A stretch of 64,000 nt of DNA from Novosphingopyxis sp965218915. GTDB lineage: Bacteria; Pseudomonadota; Alphaproteobacteria; Sphingomonadales; Sphingomonadaceae. Positions 15,974 through 25,116 of the stretch are shown one piece after another. The position numbers and the translations under genes are program-made. The stretch covers positions 1,488,001 to 1,552,000 of the forward strand of contig NZ_OZ244708.1 of assembly GCF_965218915.1 (NCBI RefSeq), written 5' to 3'. The first letter of the stretch is position 1. The number at the start of each line of letters is the position of its first letter. The notes beneath the pieces are model-generated. The model had not been told where the DNA came from. It saw nothing but the letters and a program-made list of their open reading frames with translations, and searched no databases.

Positions 15974-16783
15974 TCAGGTGCGGCGCAGCTGGTTGAGCAC
16001 CTCATAGGCCATCACCGCCGTCGCCACCGCGGCGTTGAGGCTGTCCGCCTTGCCCATCATCGGCATGCGCACGGTTAGGTCGCACGCCGCCTCGTAATCT
16101 TCGGGCAGCCCACGCGCTTCGTTGCCGGTGAGGATGAACACCGGAGGCATGTAGTTAGGCGCCTGATAATCGGTGTCGGTCCGCAGGCTGGTGCCGACCA
16201 GTTGCCCCGGTCCGGCGCGCAGCCAGGTCAGGAAATCCGCGCCATTGGCCCGCGCGATTTGCTGCGTGAACAGCGCGCCCATGCTCGCGCGCACCGCCTC
16301 GACCGAAAACGGATCGGTGCAGTCGCCCAACAGGATCAGCCCGCCCGCGCCCACCGCGTCGCCGGTGCGCAGCATGGTGCCCAGATTGCCCGGATCGCGG
16401 ATTTCCTGCGCCACCAGCCAGATCGGCGCGGCGCTGCGGTCGATCGCGTCCAGCGATGTCGGCAGGTCGTCGAATACGCCCAGCACCGTCTGCGGATTGG
16501 ATTTGCCGGAGAGCTTTTCCAGGATATCGACCGAGGTCTCGATCACCTCGCCGCCACGCGCGAACACATCCTGTTCGAGCGCATCGATGAGCGGGTGAGG
16601 ATCGGCGCGGTCGGACAGCACCAGCGTTTCGGGCACATGCCCCGCCGCGCGCGCCTCGGTGAGGATGCGCAGCCCCTCGGTCAGAAACCGTCCCTCGCGG
16701 CGGCGATGCTTCTTGTCGCGCAAGCTCCTGATGCGCTTGACGGTCGGGTTGGAAAACCCGGTGATGACGTGGCGCGCGGTCAC
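15974..16783 (-). CDS. TrmH/SpoU family RNA 2'-O-methyltransferase
   Basis: 269 residues. N-terminal substrate-binding region NPTVKRIRSLRDKKHRRREGRFLTEG, then the SPOUT knot motifs: EIRDPGNLGTMLRTGDAVGAGGLIL (motif 1), RASMGALFTQQI, PVFILTGNEARGLPEDY (motif 2) and RMPMMGKADSLNAAVATAVMAYE (motif 3, AdoMet-binding knot). It methylates ribose in rRNA or tRNA, but the exact nucleotide cannot be inferred. Transcribed leftwards just downstream of the PTS operon (25 bases after the HPr stop), so possibly read through. Confidence 0.92.
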   Translation of the reverse strand: MTARHVITGFSNPTVKRIRSLRDKKHRRREGRFLTEGLRILTEARAAGHVPETLVLSDRADPHPLIDALEQDVFARGGEVIETSVDILEKLSGKSNPQTVLGVFDDLPTSLDAIDRSAAPIWLVAQEIRDPGNLGTMLRTGDAVGAGGLILLGDCTDPFSVEAVRASMGALFTQQIARANGADFLTWLRAGPGQLVGTSLRTDTDYQAPNYMPPVFILTGNEARGLPEDYEAACDLTVRMPMMGKADSLNAAVATAVMAYEVLNQLRRT

Positions 16784-16808
16784 GGTTTCAGCAGTGCTCC
16801 AAGACGTT

Positions 16809-17087
16809 CTATTCGCCGAAGCCGTCCATGACGAGCCCGACCAGCTTGTCCGCGATCCGCTCGGCGTCAGGTCCGGTGACTGCGATGTCGATATCGTTGC
16901 CTTTGGCGGCGCCGAGCATCATCAGGCCCATGATCGATCCGCCCGGCACGCCATGCCCGTCCTTCAGCACCTCCACCGCGATGTCATCCGGAAGCCGCGC
17001 GACCATGGCGACGAACTTGGCGCTGGCGCGCGCGTGGAGCCCCTTGTCGTTGACGATCGTCACGGTGCGCCGGGCGGTCTCGCTCAT
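16809..17087 (-). CDS. ptsH: Phosphocarrier protein HPr
   Basis: 92 residues. The phosphorylatable histidine is His18 in KGLHARASAKF; the regulatory serine targeted by HPr kinase is Ser51 in GVPGGSIMGLMML. Together with the EIIA-Man-like protein, HPr kinase and no membrane permease, this is the regulatory phosphorelay of alphaproteobacteria rather than a sugar importer. The start ATG overlaps the stop of the upstream EIIA gene (ATGA), indicating translational coupling. Confidence 0.95.
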   Translation of the reverse strand: MSETARRTVTIVNDKGLHARASAKFVAMVARLPDDIAVEVLKDGHGVPGGSIMGLMMLGAAKGNDIDIAVTGPDAERIADKLVGLVMDGFGE

Positions 17088-17488
17088 TTATTGGAATCCA
17101 GCAGTTCGGAGGCCACGGAAATATATTTGCGGCCCGCCTCCTTGGCGGCCGCCACCGCTTCGGCGATCGGCAGGCTGCGCCGTGCAGTGTCGAGCCGGAT
17201 CAGCATCGGCAGGTTGACTCCCGCGATCACCTCCACCCGGCCTTTTTCGAGCAACGAGATGGCGAGATTCGACGGGGTGCCGCCGAACAGATCGCTCAGG
17301 ACGATCGCGCCGTCGCCGCTGTCGACCTCGGCCACGGCTTCTCCGATCTGGCGGCGGCGAGCCTCCATATCGTCATTGGGGCCGATGCAGATCGTGGCGA
17401 CCTGCTCCTGCCGTCCGACGACATGCTGCATGGCGACCAGAAATTCGGTCGCCAGATTGCCATGGGTAACCAGGACCATGCCGATCAT
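17084..17488 (-). CDS. PTS EIIA component, mannose family
   Basis: 134 residues, single EIIA-Man domain. MIGMVLVTHGNLA carries the active-site His9; SDLFGGTPSNLAISLL is the other family signature, and VNLPMLIRLDTAR follows. It accepts phosphate from HPr. Without a dedicated IIB/IIC permease nearby, a regulatory role is likely. It overlaps rapZ upstream and ptsH downstream by four bases each (ATGA), so it sits inside one tightly coupled operon. Confidence 0.94.
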   Translation of the reverse strand: MIGMVLVTHGNLATEFLVAMQHVVGRQEQVATICIGPNDDMEARRRQIGEAVAEVDSGDGAIVLSDLFGGTPSNLAISLLEKGRVEVIAGVNLPMLIRLDTARRSLPIAEAVAAAKEAGRKYISVASELLDSNK

Positions 17489-18441
17489 ATCGTTTCCTCT
17501 TGCAGCGACGATCCCGCCCGATCGCCATCCCTGAAATTTTCCAGGCTGTCCACCGGGCGCGATGCCAGGTTGCGGTGGCCGATCGACGGCGCATAGCCTT
17601 CCTCTTGCAGCATCCGCGCGAAGCTTTCCGCAAAAAAGACCGAACGGTGACGCCCGCCGGTGCAACCGAACGCGATGTTGACATAGGCCTTGCCCTCGCT
17701 CTCGTAGCGCGGGAGCAGAAACAGCACGAGCTCGCGGATCTTGGCGAACGCTTCGTCGAAATCGGTATCGGCGCGCACGTAATCGCCCACCGCCGCGTCG
17801 AGCCCGGTGAGCGGGCGCAGCTTGTCGATCCAGTGCGGGTTGCGCAAGAAGCGCAGATCGAAGATCAGATCGGCATTGTGTGGCACGCCGCGTGAAAAAC
17901 CGAAGCTGGTGACCGAAAGGGTGGTGCCGCGCGATTGCACCTCCTCGAAGCGCTCGCGCACCAGCGTCTTGAGATCGTTGACCGCGAGACCTGTGGTGTC
18001 GATGACCGTGTCGGCCCAGCGCCGGAGCGGCTCCATCAGCGAACGTTCCTCGGCGATCCCGTCGGCGGCGGGGCGGTCCAGCGCGAGCGGGTGCGGGCGG
18101 CGCGTTTCGGCAAAGCGGCGCCCGAGCTCGGCACCCTGGCAATCGAGGAACAGGGTGGAGATGGTCACGTCCTGCGCCTTTTGCAGCTTCTTGACCTGAT
18201 CGACCAGATCTTCCGGCGCGAAACCGCGCGTGCGGCTGTCGAAGCCCAGCGCCAGCGGTACGTCGCCCCGTTCCTGGCCTTCGGCGGGCGGGGTCTTGAG
18301 CAACCGTCCGACCAGACGGATCGGCAGATTGTCGACCGTCTCCCAGCCAAGATCCTCGAGCTGGTTGAGCGCGGTCGACTTGCCGGCCCCGGACAGGCCG
18401 GTGACCAGCAGGATCGTCTTCGGGGCGGCGCGCTCGGTCAT
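17485..18441 (-). CDS. rapZ: RapZ/YvcJ family nucleotide-binding protein
   Basis: 318 residues. The N-terminal P-loop GLSGAGKS lies at residues 15-22; DNLPI, a Walker B-like LFLDCQGAEL and the C-terminal GCTGGRHRSVFFAE (the RNA/metabolite-binding C-domain signature) are in family order. In enterobacteria RapZ directs RNase E to the GlmZ sRNA to tune glucosamine-6-phosphate synthase; in alphaproteobacteria it sits next to the PTS genes as here, and its target is less clear. Overlaps hprK and the EIIA gene by four bases. Confidence 0.94.
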   Translation of the reverse strand: MTERAAPKTILLVTGLSGAGKSTALNQLEDLGWETVDNLPIRLVGRLLKTPPAEGQERGDVPLALGFDSRTRGFAPEDLVDQVKKLQKAQDVTISTLFLDCQGAELGRRFAETRRPHPLALDRPAADGIAEERSLMEPLRRWADTVIDTTGLAVNDLKTLVRERFEEVQSRGTTLSVTSFGFSRGVPHNADLIFDLRFLRNPHWIDKLRPLTGLDAAVGDYVRADTDFDEAFAKIRELVLFLLPRYESEGKAYVNIAFGCTGGRHRSVFFAESFARMLQEEGYAPSIGHRNLASRPVDSLENFRDGDRAGSSLQEETI

Positions 18442-18905
18442 CGGAAGGCCCGTTCTTTAGACGTGGTGAAGGTGCCGTCAACCACGGCCCGCAGCGCCCA
18501 TTCCAGCTTAACCGGCGCGCTCGCCTCGAACGGGGCCAGCCGCACGGCCGGCACGGCGATGCCCAGCCAGCGGCGATGCTCGGGTGTCGGCAGACGTTCG
18601 GGCGGCAGATCGCATAGCGCAGCGAGCCGGAACGGCGCGTTGTCGACATGGGGCATTCCGCACAGGCCGATCCCGCGAATTTCCATCCGCCCGGTCATGT
18701 TGCCGGTGCCGGACAGTCGGATTGCTTCGCCGTGCACGCCGAGCAGCACAAGGTCGTCCGCGATCAGCAGCGCGCCGCGATCGATCAGCCGCAGCGCGAG
18801 ATCGGACTTGCCGGAGCCCGGCGCGCCCAGCAGCAGCACGCCTGTGCCGCCGATCGACACCGCGGTGCCGTGCAGCGCCTCGGAGCGCGGCGGCGCGCCG
18901 CTCAT
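18438..18905 (-). CDS. hprK: HPr kinase/phosphorylase, short alphaproteobacterial form
   Basis: 155 residues, only the catalytic domain; the N-terminal domain of Firmicute HprK is absent, as normal in alphaproteobacteria. Walker A GAPGSGKS is at residues 27-34, LIADDLVLL follows, and EIRGIGLCGMPHV corresponds to the HprK signature region. It phosphorylates the serine of HPr, adjusting phosphorelay flux. The start overlaps the stop of chvG (ATGA). Confidence 0.93.
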   Translation of the reverse strand: MSGAPPRSEALHGTAVSIGGTGVLLLGAPGSGKSDLALRLIDRGALLIADDLVLLGVHGEAIRLSGTGNMTGRMEIRGIGLCGMPHVDNAPFRLAALCDLPPERLPTPEHRRWLGIAVPAVRLAPFEASAPVKLEWALRAVVDGTFTTSKERAFR

Positions 18906-20407
18906 GCCATGCCTCCCGCGCGCGGCAGGCGGATTTCGAAACAGGCGCCCTCGCGTCCGTCGATCCGGTCGACCGCGCGGATGCTGCCCTGGTGCCCGTC
19001 GATGATGGTGCGGGCGATGGCCAGGCCGAGGCCGCTATGCTTGCCGAACCCCTCCTGCGCGGGGCGGCGACTGTGGAACCGTTCGAACACCGCCTCGCGC
19101 TGATCCGGCGGCACGCCGGGGCCCTCGTCCATCACCCGCACCAGTACCTCGCGCGGCGTCTTGCTGGCCAGTATCTCGACTTCGCCTCCGGGGGGGGAGA
19201 AGGACACCGCGTTGTCGATCAGATTTTCGAGAACGCGCTCGAGCCGCACCCCTTCGCCCATCACCGGGGCCTCGCCCCCGGCGGGACGGACGAAGCGCAG
19301 ATAGACCTTGGTTTCGGTCGAACGCTCGCGCCGCGCGACGAGCAGCTGGTCGATCATCGCGGCCAGATCGATCCGCTCGAACTGGGCGCGCGAGAGCTGC
19401 GAATCGACGCGGCTCGCCTCGCTGATGTCGCTGATCAGCCGGTCGAGCCGGCGCACGTCGCTGGACGCGATCGCGAACAGCTTCGCGCGCAGCTCCGGGT
19501 CTTCGACCCGTTCCAGCGATTCGAGTGCGGACCGCAGCGAGGCGAGCGGGTTCTTCACCTCATGCGCGACATCGGCGGCAAAGGCCTCGGTCGCGTCGAT
19601 CCGGTCTCTCAGCGCATTGGACATGTCGGATATGGCGCGCGCCAGCATGCCGATCTCGTCGCGGCGCGAGGGGAGGCGGGGAATCGAAACCTCGCGCGCG
19701 AAACCCAGCCGGACCTTTACTGCGTTGCGCGCGAGCAAGCGCAGCGGTTTGACGATGGTGCGCGCCAGGAATAGCGAGAGCCAGACCGAGATCAGCAGCA
19801 CCAGGACCGAAAAGATCGCGATCGTCAGCCGCTCCTCGCGGATGATGCCGCGAATATCGGCAGCGCGCGTGGTGAGAAGCAGCGCGCCGCCGCCATGCCG
19901 GCGCGCGGCGCTCAGAACATAGGCACCGTCCGGGCCTTGCCGCGCAACGCTGGCCGTGCCGCCGCCGGCCGCCGCCATGATTTCGGGCCAGCTCTGCGCG
20001 ATATCGGGTGCCGGATCGCGGTATTCAGGGGGCGCGGCCGTGCCGACCAGCGCATCGGTTACACGGTCGACTTCGCTGGCGAAGACGCGGCGGAAGGGGA
20101 TCGAATCGATTTGCTGCACATCATAGGTCGGCCGGGCCAGTGCAAAGCTGTCGACGATCTTTGAGCCGCCGGGTCCGTACAGCCTGATGCGAGCGTCGAG
20201 CGCCTGCGCGCTGTCGACCAGAAAAGCGTTGCGCTTGGCGACGGGCAGCAGCGCGAGCGCACGGGCGATCGCATCGCCCTCACGCTGCAGGGCCTCGATG
20301 CGGATTTCGGTCAGGCGCGAACGATAGCTGTCGAGAAAGAACAGCCCGCCCGCGAGCAGCACCACGGCAAAGATGTTGACCGCCAGGATGCGCGTGGTGA
20401 GCGACAT
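18902..20407 (-). CDS. chvG: Sensor histidine kinase ChvG
   Basis: 501 residues. First transmembrane helix near residues 6-24 (ILAVNIFAVVLLAGGLFFLD), periplasmic sensor domain to about 195, second helix LTIAIFSVLVLLISVWLSLFLA, HAMP, then DHp with the phosphoacceptor in ADVAHEVKNPLASL, and HATPase_c with ENLIDNAVSFSP, DEGPGVP and GLGLAIAR. It senses envelope or acid stress and phosphorylates ChvI. The start is set at ATG 20407, 35 bases after the chvI stop; the Shine-Dalgarno is weak, so a slightly earlier TTG or CTG is possible. Co-transcribed with chvI and hprK. Confidence 0.93.
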   Translation of the reverse strand: MSLTTRILAVNIFAVVLLAGGLFFLDSYRSRLTEIRIEALQREGDAIARALALLPVAKRNAFLVDSAQALDARIRLYGPGGSKIVDSFALARPTYDVQQIDSIPFRRVFASEVDRVTDALVGTAAPPEYRDPAPDIAQSWPEIMAAAGGGTASVARQGPDGAYVLSAARRHGGGALLLTTRAADIRGIIREERLTIAIFSVLVLLISVWLSLFLARTIVKPLRLLARNAVKVRLGFAREVSIPRLPSRRDEIGMLARAISDMSNALRDRIDATEAFAADVAHEVKNPLASLRSALESLERVEDPELRAKLFAIASSDVRRLDRLISDISEASRVDSQLSRAQFERIDLAAMIDQLLVARRERSTETKVYLRFVRPAGGEAPVMGEGVRLERVLENLIDNAVSFSPPGGEVEILASKTPREVLVRVMDEGPGVPPDQREAVFERFHSRRPAQEGFGKHSGLGLAIARTIIDGHQGSIRAVDRIDGREGACFEIRLPRAGGMA

Positions 20408-20441
20408 CCGCCGCGACCAGCCCAAAGCCAGGCCGGCCGGT

Positions 20442-21152
20442 TCATTCGGGGGAGTAGCGATAGCCCGCTCCGTACAGCGTATCGATCGCCTCGAACCCGG
20501 CATCGAACTCTCGGAATTTGCGGCGCAGTCGCTTGATATGGCTGTCGATCGTGCGATCGTCGACATAGACATCGTCCTGATAGGCCGCATCCATCAGCTG
20601 GCTGCGCGTCTTGACCAGGCCGGGCCGGGTGGCGAGCGCTTGCAGGATCAGGAATTCGGTTACGGTCAGGCTGATAGGAGCGCCCTTCCAGCGCACCTCG
20701 TGCCGTGCTTCGTCCATCACCAGATCGCCGCGCTCCATCGGCTCGCTGCCTTCCTCGTCGCCATGGGCCTCGGCCGCGCGTTTCATATAGTCGACGCGGC
20801 GCAGGATCGCCTTGATCCGCGCCAGCAGCAACCGCTGCGAAAAGGGCTTGGTGATGTAATCGTCCGCGCCCATCGCCAGACCCAGCGCCTCGTCGAGCTC
20901 ATCATCCTTGGAGGTCAAAAAGATGACCGGGAACTCATGCTTCTCGCGGATACGGCGCAGCAGCTCCAGCCCGTCCATGCCGGGCATCTTGACGTCGAGC
21001 ACGGCGAGATCGGGCGGGTTGTCGACGATCGCGCCAAGCGCGGCCTGCGGATCGGAATAGATCCGCGTGGTGTAGCCCTCCGCCTGCATCGCGATGGAGA
21101 CCGAGGTGAGGATGTTCTTGTCGTCGTCGACGAGGGCGATCGTGCCGGCCAT
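20442..21152 (-). CDS. chvI: Response regulator ChvI
   Basis: 236 residues. Receiver domain with acidic pocket LVDDD, phosphoacceptor Asp53 in VLDVKMPGMDG, the switch Thr in FLTSKDD and Lys in ITKPFS; C-terminal OmpR-type winged helix with LTVTEFLILQALATRPGLVKTRSQLMDAAY and DRTIDSHIKRLRRKF. Partner of ChvG in the envelope/acid-response system of alphaproteobacteria. First gene of the leftward operon that runs to ptsH, divergent from pckA. Confidence 0.96.
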   Translation of the reverse strand: MAGTIALVDDDKNILTSVSIAMQAEGYTTRIYSDPQAALGAIVDNPPDLAVLDVKMPGMDGLELLRRIREKHEFPVIFLTSKDDELDEALGLAMGADDYITKPFSQRLLLARIKAILRRVDYMKRAAEAHGDEEGSEPMERGDLVMDEARHEVRWKGAPISLTVTEFLILQALATRPGLVKTRSQLMDAAYQDDVYVDDRTIDSHIKRLRRKFREFDAGFEAIDTLYGAGYRYSPE

Positions 21153-21454
21153 TGGGGTCCTGTCCTTATTGCTCCAGCCCGCCGCGCGTTAGGACAGCGC
21201 GCCCGCCGCCGCAACCTTGGCGGCGATGATCGGCGCGATGGCCGTGACACCGGTAGACGGCCGAACATATCGGTTTTCCGGGCTTGCTGCGTTCCGGTTT
21301 ACGTCGGTGCAGCGACGATTGACGCCTTGGCGAAGCTGATCTACGCCTGACGTATAAATACATGATCGCTACGGTCGTCGACGCTCCCGAGCCGCGTCGG
21401 GTGCGCGTGGCCTTTGCCGTAGAAGTGGCCTTTGCCGTAGAAAGAGTGCGTCCC
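21153..21454. other. Divergent chvI/pckA intergenic region with an 18-bp tandem duplication
   Basis: 302 bases without a convincing gene. GTGGCCTTTGCCGTAGAA occurs twice in direct tandem (21407-21424 and 21425-21442), ending 12 bases before the pckA ATG, so it lies in the leader of pckA mRNA. The repeat unit is a multiple of three. No clear operator is recognised. Confidence 0.7.
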
Positions 21455-23062
21455 ATGCCGTCCAACCATAATTTCTCCGCCCCGAACGTCTCGCTGGCCG
21501 ATCAGGGTCTTTCCGTTTCCGCCGATTGTCTCTGGAATCTGCAGCGTGCCGCGCTCGTCGAAGCCGCCATCGCGAACGGGGAGGGGCGCCTGGCCAAGGA
21601 TGGGCCGCTGGTGGTCGAGACCGGCAAGCATACCGGCCGCTCGGCCAAGGACAAGTTCATCGTGCGCGATGCCGAGACCGAGGGCAGTGTCTGGTGGGAC
21701 AACAACGCGTCGATGTCGCCCGATCATTTCGCCGCGCTGAAGGAGGATTTCCTGAAGGCGTTGGGCGAGAAGACGACGCTCTACTGCCAGGACCTGTTCG
21801 GCGGATCGCAGCCCGAGCACCGCGTCGCCGTACGGGTGATCAACGAGCTCGCCTGGCACAATCTTTTCATCCGCACCATGCTGTGCCGCCCCACCGCGGA
21901 CGAGCTGGCCGGGTTTACCCCCGAATATACCGTGATCGACTTGCCCAGTTTCCAGGCCGATCCCGCCCGTCACGGCACGCGCGGCGAGACGGTGATCGCG
22001 GTCAACTTTTTGGAGAAGCTGATCCTGATCGGCGGCACCCGCTATGCCGGCGAGATGAAGAAGGGCGTTTTCGGCCTGCTCAACTATCTGCTCCCGCCCA
22101 GATCCGTGATGCCGATGCATTGCAGCGCCAATATCGGCCCCGAAGGCGATACCGCGGTGTTCTTCGGCCTGTCGGGCACCGGCAAGACGACGCTCAGCGC
22201 CGATGCGAGCCGGACGCTGATCGGCGACGACGAGCATGGCTGGTCCGATAGCGCGGTGTTCAATTTCGAGGGCGGCTGCTACGCTAAAATGATCCGCCTC
22301 AGCGAGGAAGCCGAGCCCGAAATCTACTCGACCACGCGCCGTTTCGGCACGGTGCTGGAAAACGTCGTGATAGACGAGGCGACCCGCGCGCTCGATCTCG
22401 ACGATGCAAGCCTGGCCGAGAACAGCCGCGGCGCCTATCCGATCGAATTCATCCCCAACACCAGCGAAAACAATCTCGGCCCGGTGCCGAAAAACGTGAT
22501 CATGCTCACCGCCGACGCGTTCGGCGTGCTGCCCCCGATTTCACGGCTGACGCCCGATCAGGCGATGTATCATTTCCTCTCGGGCTATACCGCCAAGGTC
22601 GCGGGTACCGAGATCGGCGTGACCGAGCCCGAGGCGACCTTTTCCACCTGCTTCGGCGCGCCGTTCATGCCGCGTCACCCCAGCGTCTACGGCAACCTGC
22701 TGAAGGAGCGCATCGCCGAGGGCGGGGTGCAGTGCTGGCTGCTCAATACCGGCTGGACCGGCGGCAAATACGGCGCCGGCAGCCGCATGCCGATCAAGGC
22801 CACGCGCGCCCTCCTCAACGCCGCGCTCGACGGCAGCCTGAACGACGCCGAATTCCGCACCGATCCCAATTTCGGGTTCGCGGTGCCGATGGCGGTGCCG
22901 GGCGTCGACGCCGCGATCCTCGATCCGCGCGAAACCTGGGCCGACCAGGCCGCCTATGACGAGGCGGCGGCGAAGCTGGTGAAGCTGTTCATCGACAATT
23001 TCGCGGCGTTCGAAGCGCATGTCGATGCGGGCGTCCGGGAGGCTGCGCCGACGGCGGCTTGA
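21455..23062 (+). CDS. pckA: Phosphoenolpyruvate carboxykinase (ATP)
   Basis: Converts oxaloacetate and ATP to PEP and CO2, the first step of gluconeogenesis. 535 residues, standard length. TGKHTGRSAKDKFIVRD, RTMLCRP, MKKGVFGLLNYLLP, MHCSANIG, the kinase loop FFGLSGTGKTTLSAD, the metal site DDEHGW, NFEGGCYAK and the adenine loop NTGWTGG are all present. ATG 21455 is preceded by AAAGAG nine bases away; an in-frame ATG at 21362 would add a 31-residue extension containing the translated tandem repeat and is less likely. Next to chvI as in many alphaproteobacteria, where ChvI can control pckA. Confidence 0.96.
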   Translation: MPSNHNFSAPNVSLADQGLSVSADCLWNLQRAALVEAAIANGEGRLAKDGPLVVETGKHTGRSAKDKFIVRDAETEGSVWWDNNASMSPDHFAALKEDFLKALGEKTTLYCQDLFGGSQPEHRVAVRVINELAWHNLFIRTMLCRPTADELAGFTPEYTVIDLPSFQADPARHGTRGETVIAVNFLEKLILIGGTRYAGEMKKGVFGLLNYLLPPRSVMPMHCSANIGPEGDTAVFFGLSGTGKTTLSADASRTLIGDDEHGWSDSAVFNFEGGCYAKMIRLSEEAEPEIYSTTRRFGTVLENVVIDEATRALDLDDASLAENSRGAYPIEFIPNTSENNLGPVPKNVIMLTADAFGVLPPISRLTPDQAMYHFLSGYTAKVAGTEIGVTEPEATFSTCFGAPFMPRHPSVYGNLLKERIAEGGVQCWLLNTGWTGGKYGAGSRMPIKATRALLNAALDGSLNDAEFRTDPNFGFAVPMAVPGVDAAILDPRETWADQAAYDEAAAKLVKLFIDNFAAFEAHVDAGVREAAPTAA

Positions 23063-23124
23063 GAGAAACGGGTCGACGCAAGCTCGGCTTGGCGAAAATG
23101 GTCGCGGCCGCTAGCGTGCAATGC

Positions 23125-24462
23125 ATGAACCGCTTTCTCATGCTGTCCGCGCTGTTGGCTGCCGCGACGGCTGCCGATGCGCAACCGACGGCGGGCGAAC
23201 CGGGCCGAGGCTTCGAGGTCGAGCGATACGCCGTGGCGCTTCGGCCCGACCTTGCAACGACAGCCGTTTCCGGCGTGGAAACGATCGTGGTTCGCGGCAC
23301 GTCCGATGCGGTGACGCGGTTGGCATTCAGCCCCAACGCTCTGCACATCAGCGAGGCGACGGTGGACGGCGCTCCGGTCGCATCGCAATCGGGCGATGAC
23401 GCCATTGTGTTCGTTTTGCCCCACGTTCTGCGCAAAGGCGACGAGGCCGAACTGCGGTTTCGGTTCGCCGGTACTCCGGCGCGCGGCGTCACGGCGGTCG
23501 CGAACGGTATCTATAGCAGCTATTTCGCATGCGACTGGATGGTGTGTCTGCAGGATTCCCCCGGCGACAAGGCCGATCTGACGCTCGACCTCTTCTTACC
23601 GGCCGGAGTGGAGTCGGTGGCCGTCGGGCGCGCGGGACCGAAGGTGGCACTGCCCGGCGATCTGGTGCGCCATCGCTGGCGATCCCGCCAGCCCTATTCG
23701 CCTTATCTCTACGCCTTTGCCGCCGGTCCGTTCGCGCGCCGCTCCGTCGAGAGCGTGGCGGGCGAACTCGTCTATCTCGATGGGACCGGGACCGGTGCCG
23801 ATCTGACCGCGCTGTTTGCGCAGGCGCCTGCGATCGCCGGGTTTCTTGCCGACAAGGCCGGGATGCCGTTTCCGGATCGTCGCTATGCCCAGCTGCTGGT
23901 TCCCGGGAGCGAAGCGCAGGAAGCGGCCAGCTTCTCGCTGATCGGCAATACCGAGTTGGACGCCGAGCGCGACGATCCGTCATCGGCCTGGATCGTCGCT
24001 CACGAAATGGCGCATCAGTGGTGGGGCAATCTCGTCACCTGCGCAACCTGGCGGGATTTCTGGCTGAACGAAGGGATGGCCACCTTCATGGTGGCGGCAT
24101 GGGAAGAGCATGGCTCGGGCGAGGCCGCCTATCGGCAAGAGCTCGATATCGCGCGCCGAAAGGTCGCGCGGGCTCGTGAACTGGGCTACGACAAGCCGCT
24201 CGCCTGGGCGGGAAAATATCCCTCGCTTGGGGTGCGGCGGGCCATCCAGTACAGCAAGGGCGCGCTGTTCCTGGCCGATTTGCGTCAGTCGCTCGGCGAT
24301 GCCGCGTTCTGGAATGGGGTGCGCACCTATACGCGGCGGCATGCCGGGGAAACGGTGACCAGCAAGGACTTCCAGAATGCCATGGAAGAGGCGAGCGGCC
24401 GCGATCTCTCGCTCATGTTTGCCGAGTGGGTTTACGGCGCGCCGGTCGCATCCGACGAATGA
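23125..24462 (+). CDS. M1-family metallopeptidase (short, secreted)
   Basis: 445 residues. Signal peptide MNRFLMLSALLAAATAADA supports ATG 23125. An N-terminal beta domain leads to the gluzincin core HEMAHQWWG (zinc ligands and catalytic Glu) with the third ligand in LNEGMATFM. The usual GAMEN exopeptidase motif is replaced by SEAQEAASFSLIGNTEL, and the large C-terminal helical domain of classic aminopeptidase N is missing. Endo- or exopeptidase activity on periplasmic peptides is likely, but the altered motif weakens an aminopeptidase call. Starts 62 bases after pckA on the same strand. Confidence 0.88.
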   Translation: MNRFLMLSALLAAATAADAQPTAGEPGRGFEVERYAVALRPDLATTAVSGVETIVVRGTSDAVTRLAFSPNALHISEATVDGAPVASQSGDDAIVFVLPHVLRKGDEAELRFRFAGTPARGVTAVANGIYSSYFACDWMVCLQDSPGDKADLTLDLFLPAGVESVAVGRAGPKVALPGDLVRHRWRSRQPYSPYLYAFAAGPFARRSVESVAGELVYLDGTGTGADLTALFAQAPAIAGFLADKAGMPFPDRRYAQLLVPGSEAQEAASFSLIGNTELDAERDDPSSAWIVAHEMAHQWWGNLVTCATWRDFWLNEGMATFMVAAWEEHGSGEAAYRQELDIARRKVARARELGYDKPLAWAGKYPSLGVRRAIQYSKGALFLADLRQSLGDAAFWNGVRTYTRRHAGETVTSKDFQNAMEEASGRDLSLMFAEWVYGAPVASDE

Positions 24463-24511
24463 CGGCCCGCAATGGTCGCCCATCGCAGGCCGTTATTCCA
24501 TTCAAATCCGT

Positions 24512-24898
24512 TTAGTTCGTGAACTCTGCAGAAACCTGCCCGCCATGCGCGGCGAGTTCCTGCATCACCTTGTCGTGCAGCCACAGGTTCATCTCCGCGC
24601 TGCCGTCCTTGGCGCCGGAATAGCCGAGTTCGGACGCCAGTTCCTTGCGGTTGTCGAGGCTGGGATCGATGCCGACCAGCTTCATCAGGTCGACGATCGA
24701 GGTGCGCCAGTTGAGCTTGTCGCTGCCCGGCTTCTGTTCGAGCATGCGCTCGACGTCCGCCTGCGTCATCCGGGTCTGGGTGGGAGCAGCGCCAGGTGTG
24801 GCCGTTGTCGGGCGCGGTGCGGTGTTGGCGTTGGGCACGGTCGCTTTCTTGCCTTTATGCCCAAAAATAGCGTCTTTGATCTTGCCGAAAATGCTCAT
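24512..24898 (-). CDS. DUF3597 family protein
   Basis: 128 residues. Starts MSIFGKIKDAIFG, then a basic and Pro/Thr/Ala-rich linker, then the DUF3597 core MTQADVERMLEQKPGSDKLNWRTSIVDLMKLVGIDPSLDNRKELASELGYSGAKDGSAEMNLWLHDKVMQELAAHGG. This family is often found near LysM or BON proteins; function unknown. Two ATGs are adjacent (24901 and 24898); AGGAG spacing favours the second. Divergent from the DUF937 gene. Confidence 0.85.
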   Translation of the reverse strand: MSIFGKIKDAIFGHKGKKATVPNANTAPRPTTATPGAAPTQTRMTQADVERMLEQKPGSDKLNWRTSIVDLMKLVGIDPSLDNRKELASELGYSGAKDGSAEMNLWLHDKVMQELAAHGGQVSAEFTN

Positions 24899-25116
24899 CA
24901 TGCGTCTCCTCAGAATACCCGGGGGCGGGTCGATCAGGGAAACGCATGACGTGCGATATCGGTCGTGTGGAAAGAAATTAAATTGGTTTGCGTGCCTAGC
25001 CAAGCATTTAAACGATATGAAGATTTGCAGCGGAACAGAAATTCCCGGCACGGCGTTTCCCGCTTTGGCCCGCACTATTTTTGGCCAAGCCTTTTTCATG
25101 CGCAAGGAACTTCGCG

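Noticed and set aside
21241..21340. Possible SRP-like RNA between chvI and pckA
   Set aside because: The CCGGAACGCAGCAAGCC stretch only loosely resembles the SRP RNA apical loop and lacks its GGUCAGG/GGAAGCAGCC context.
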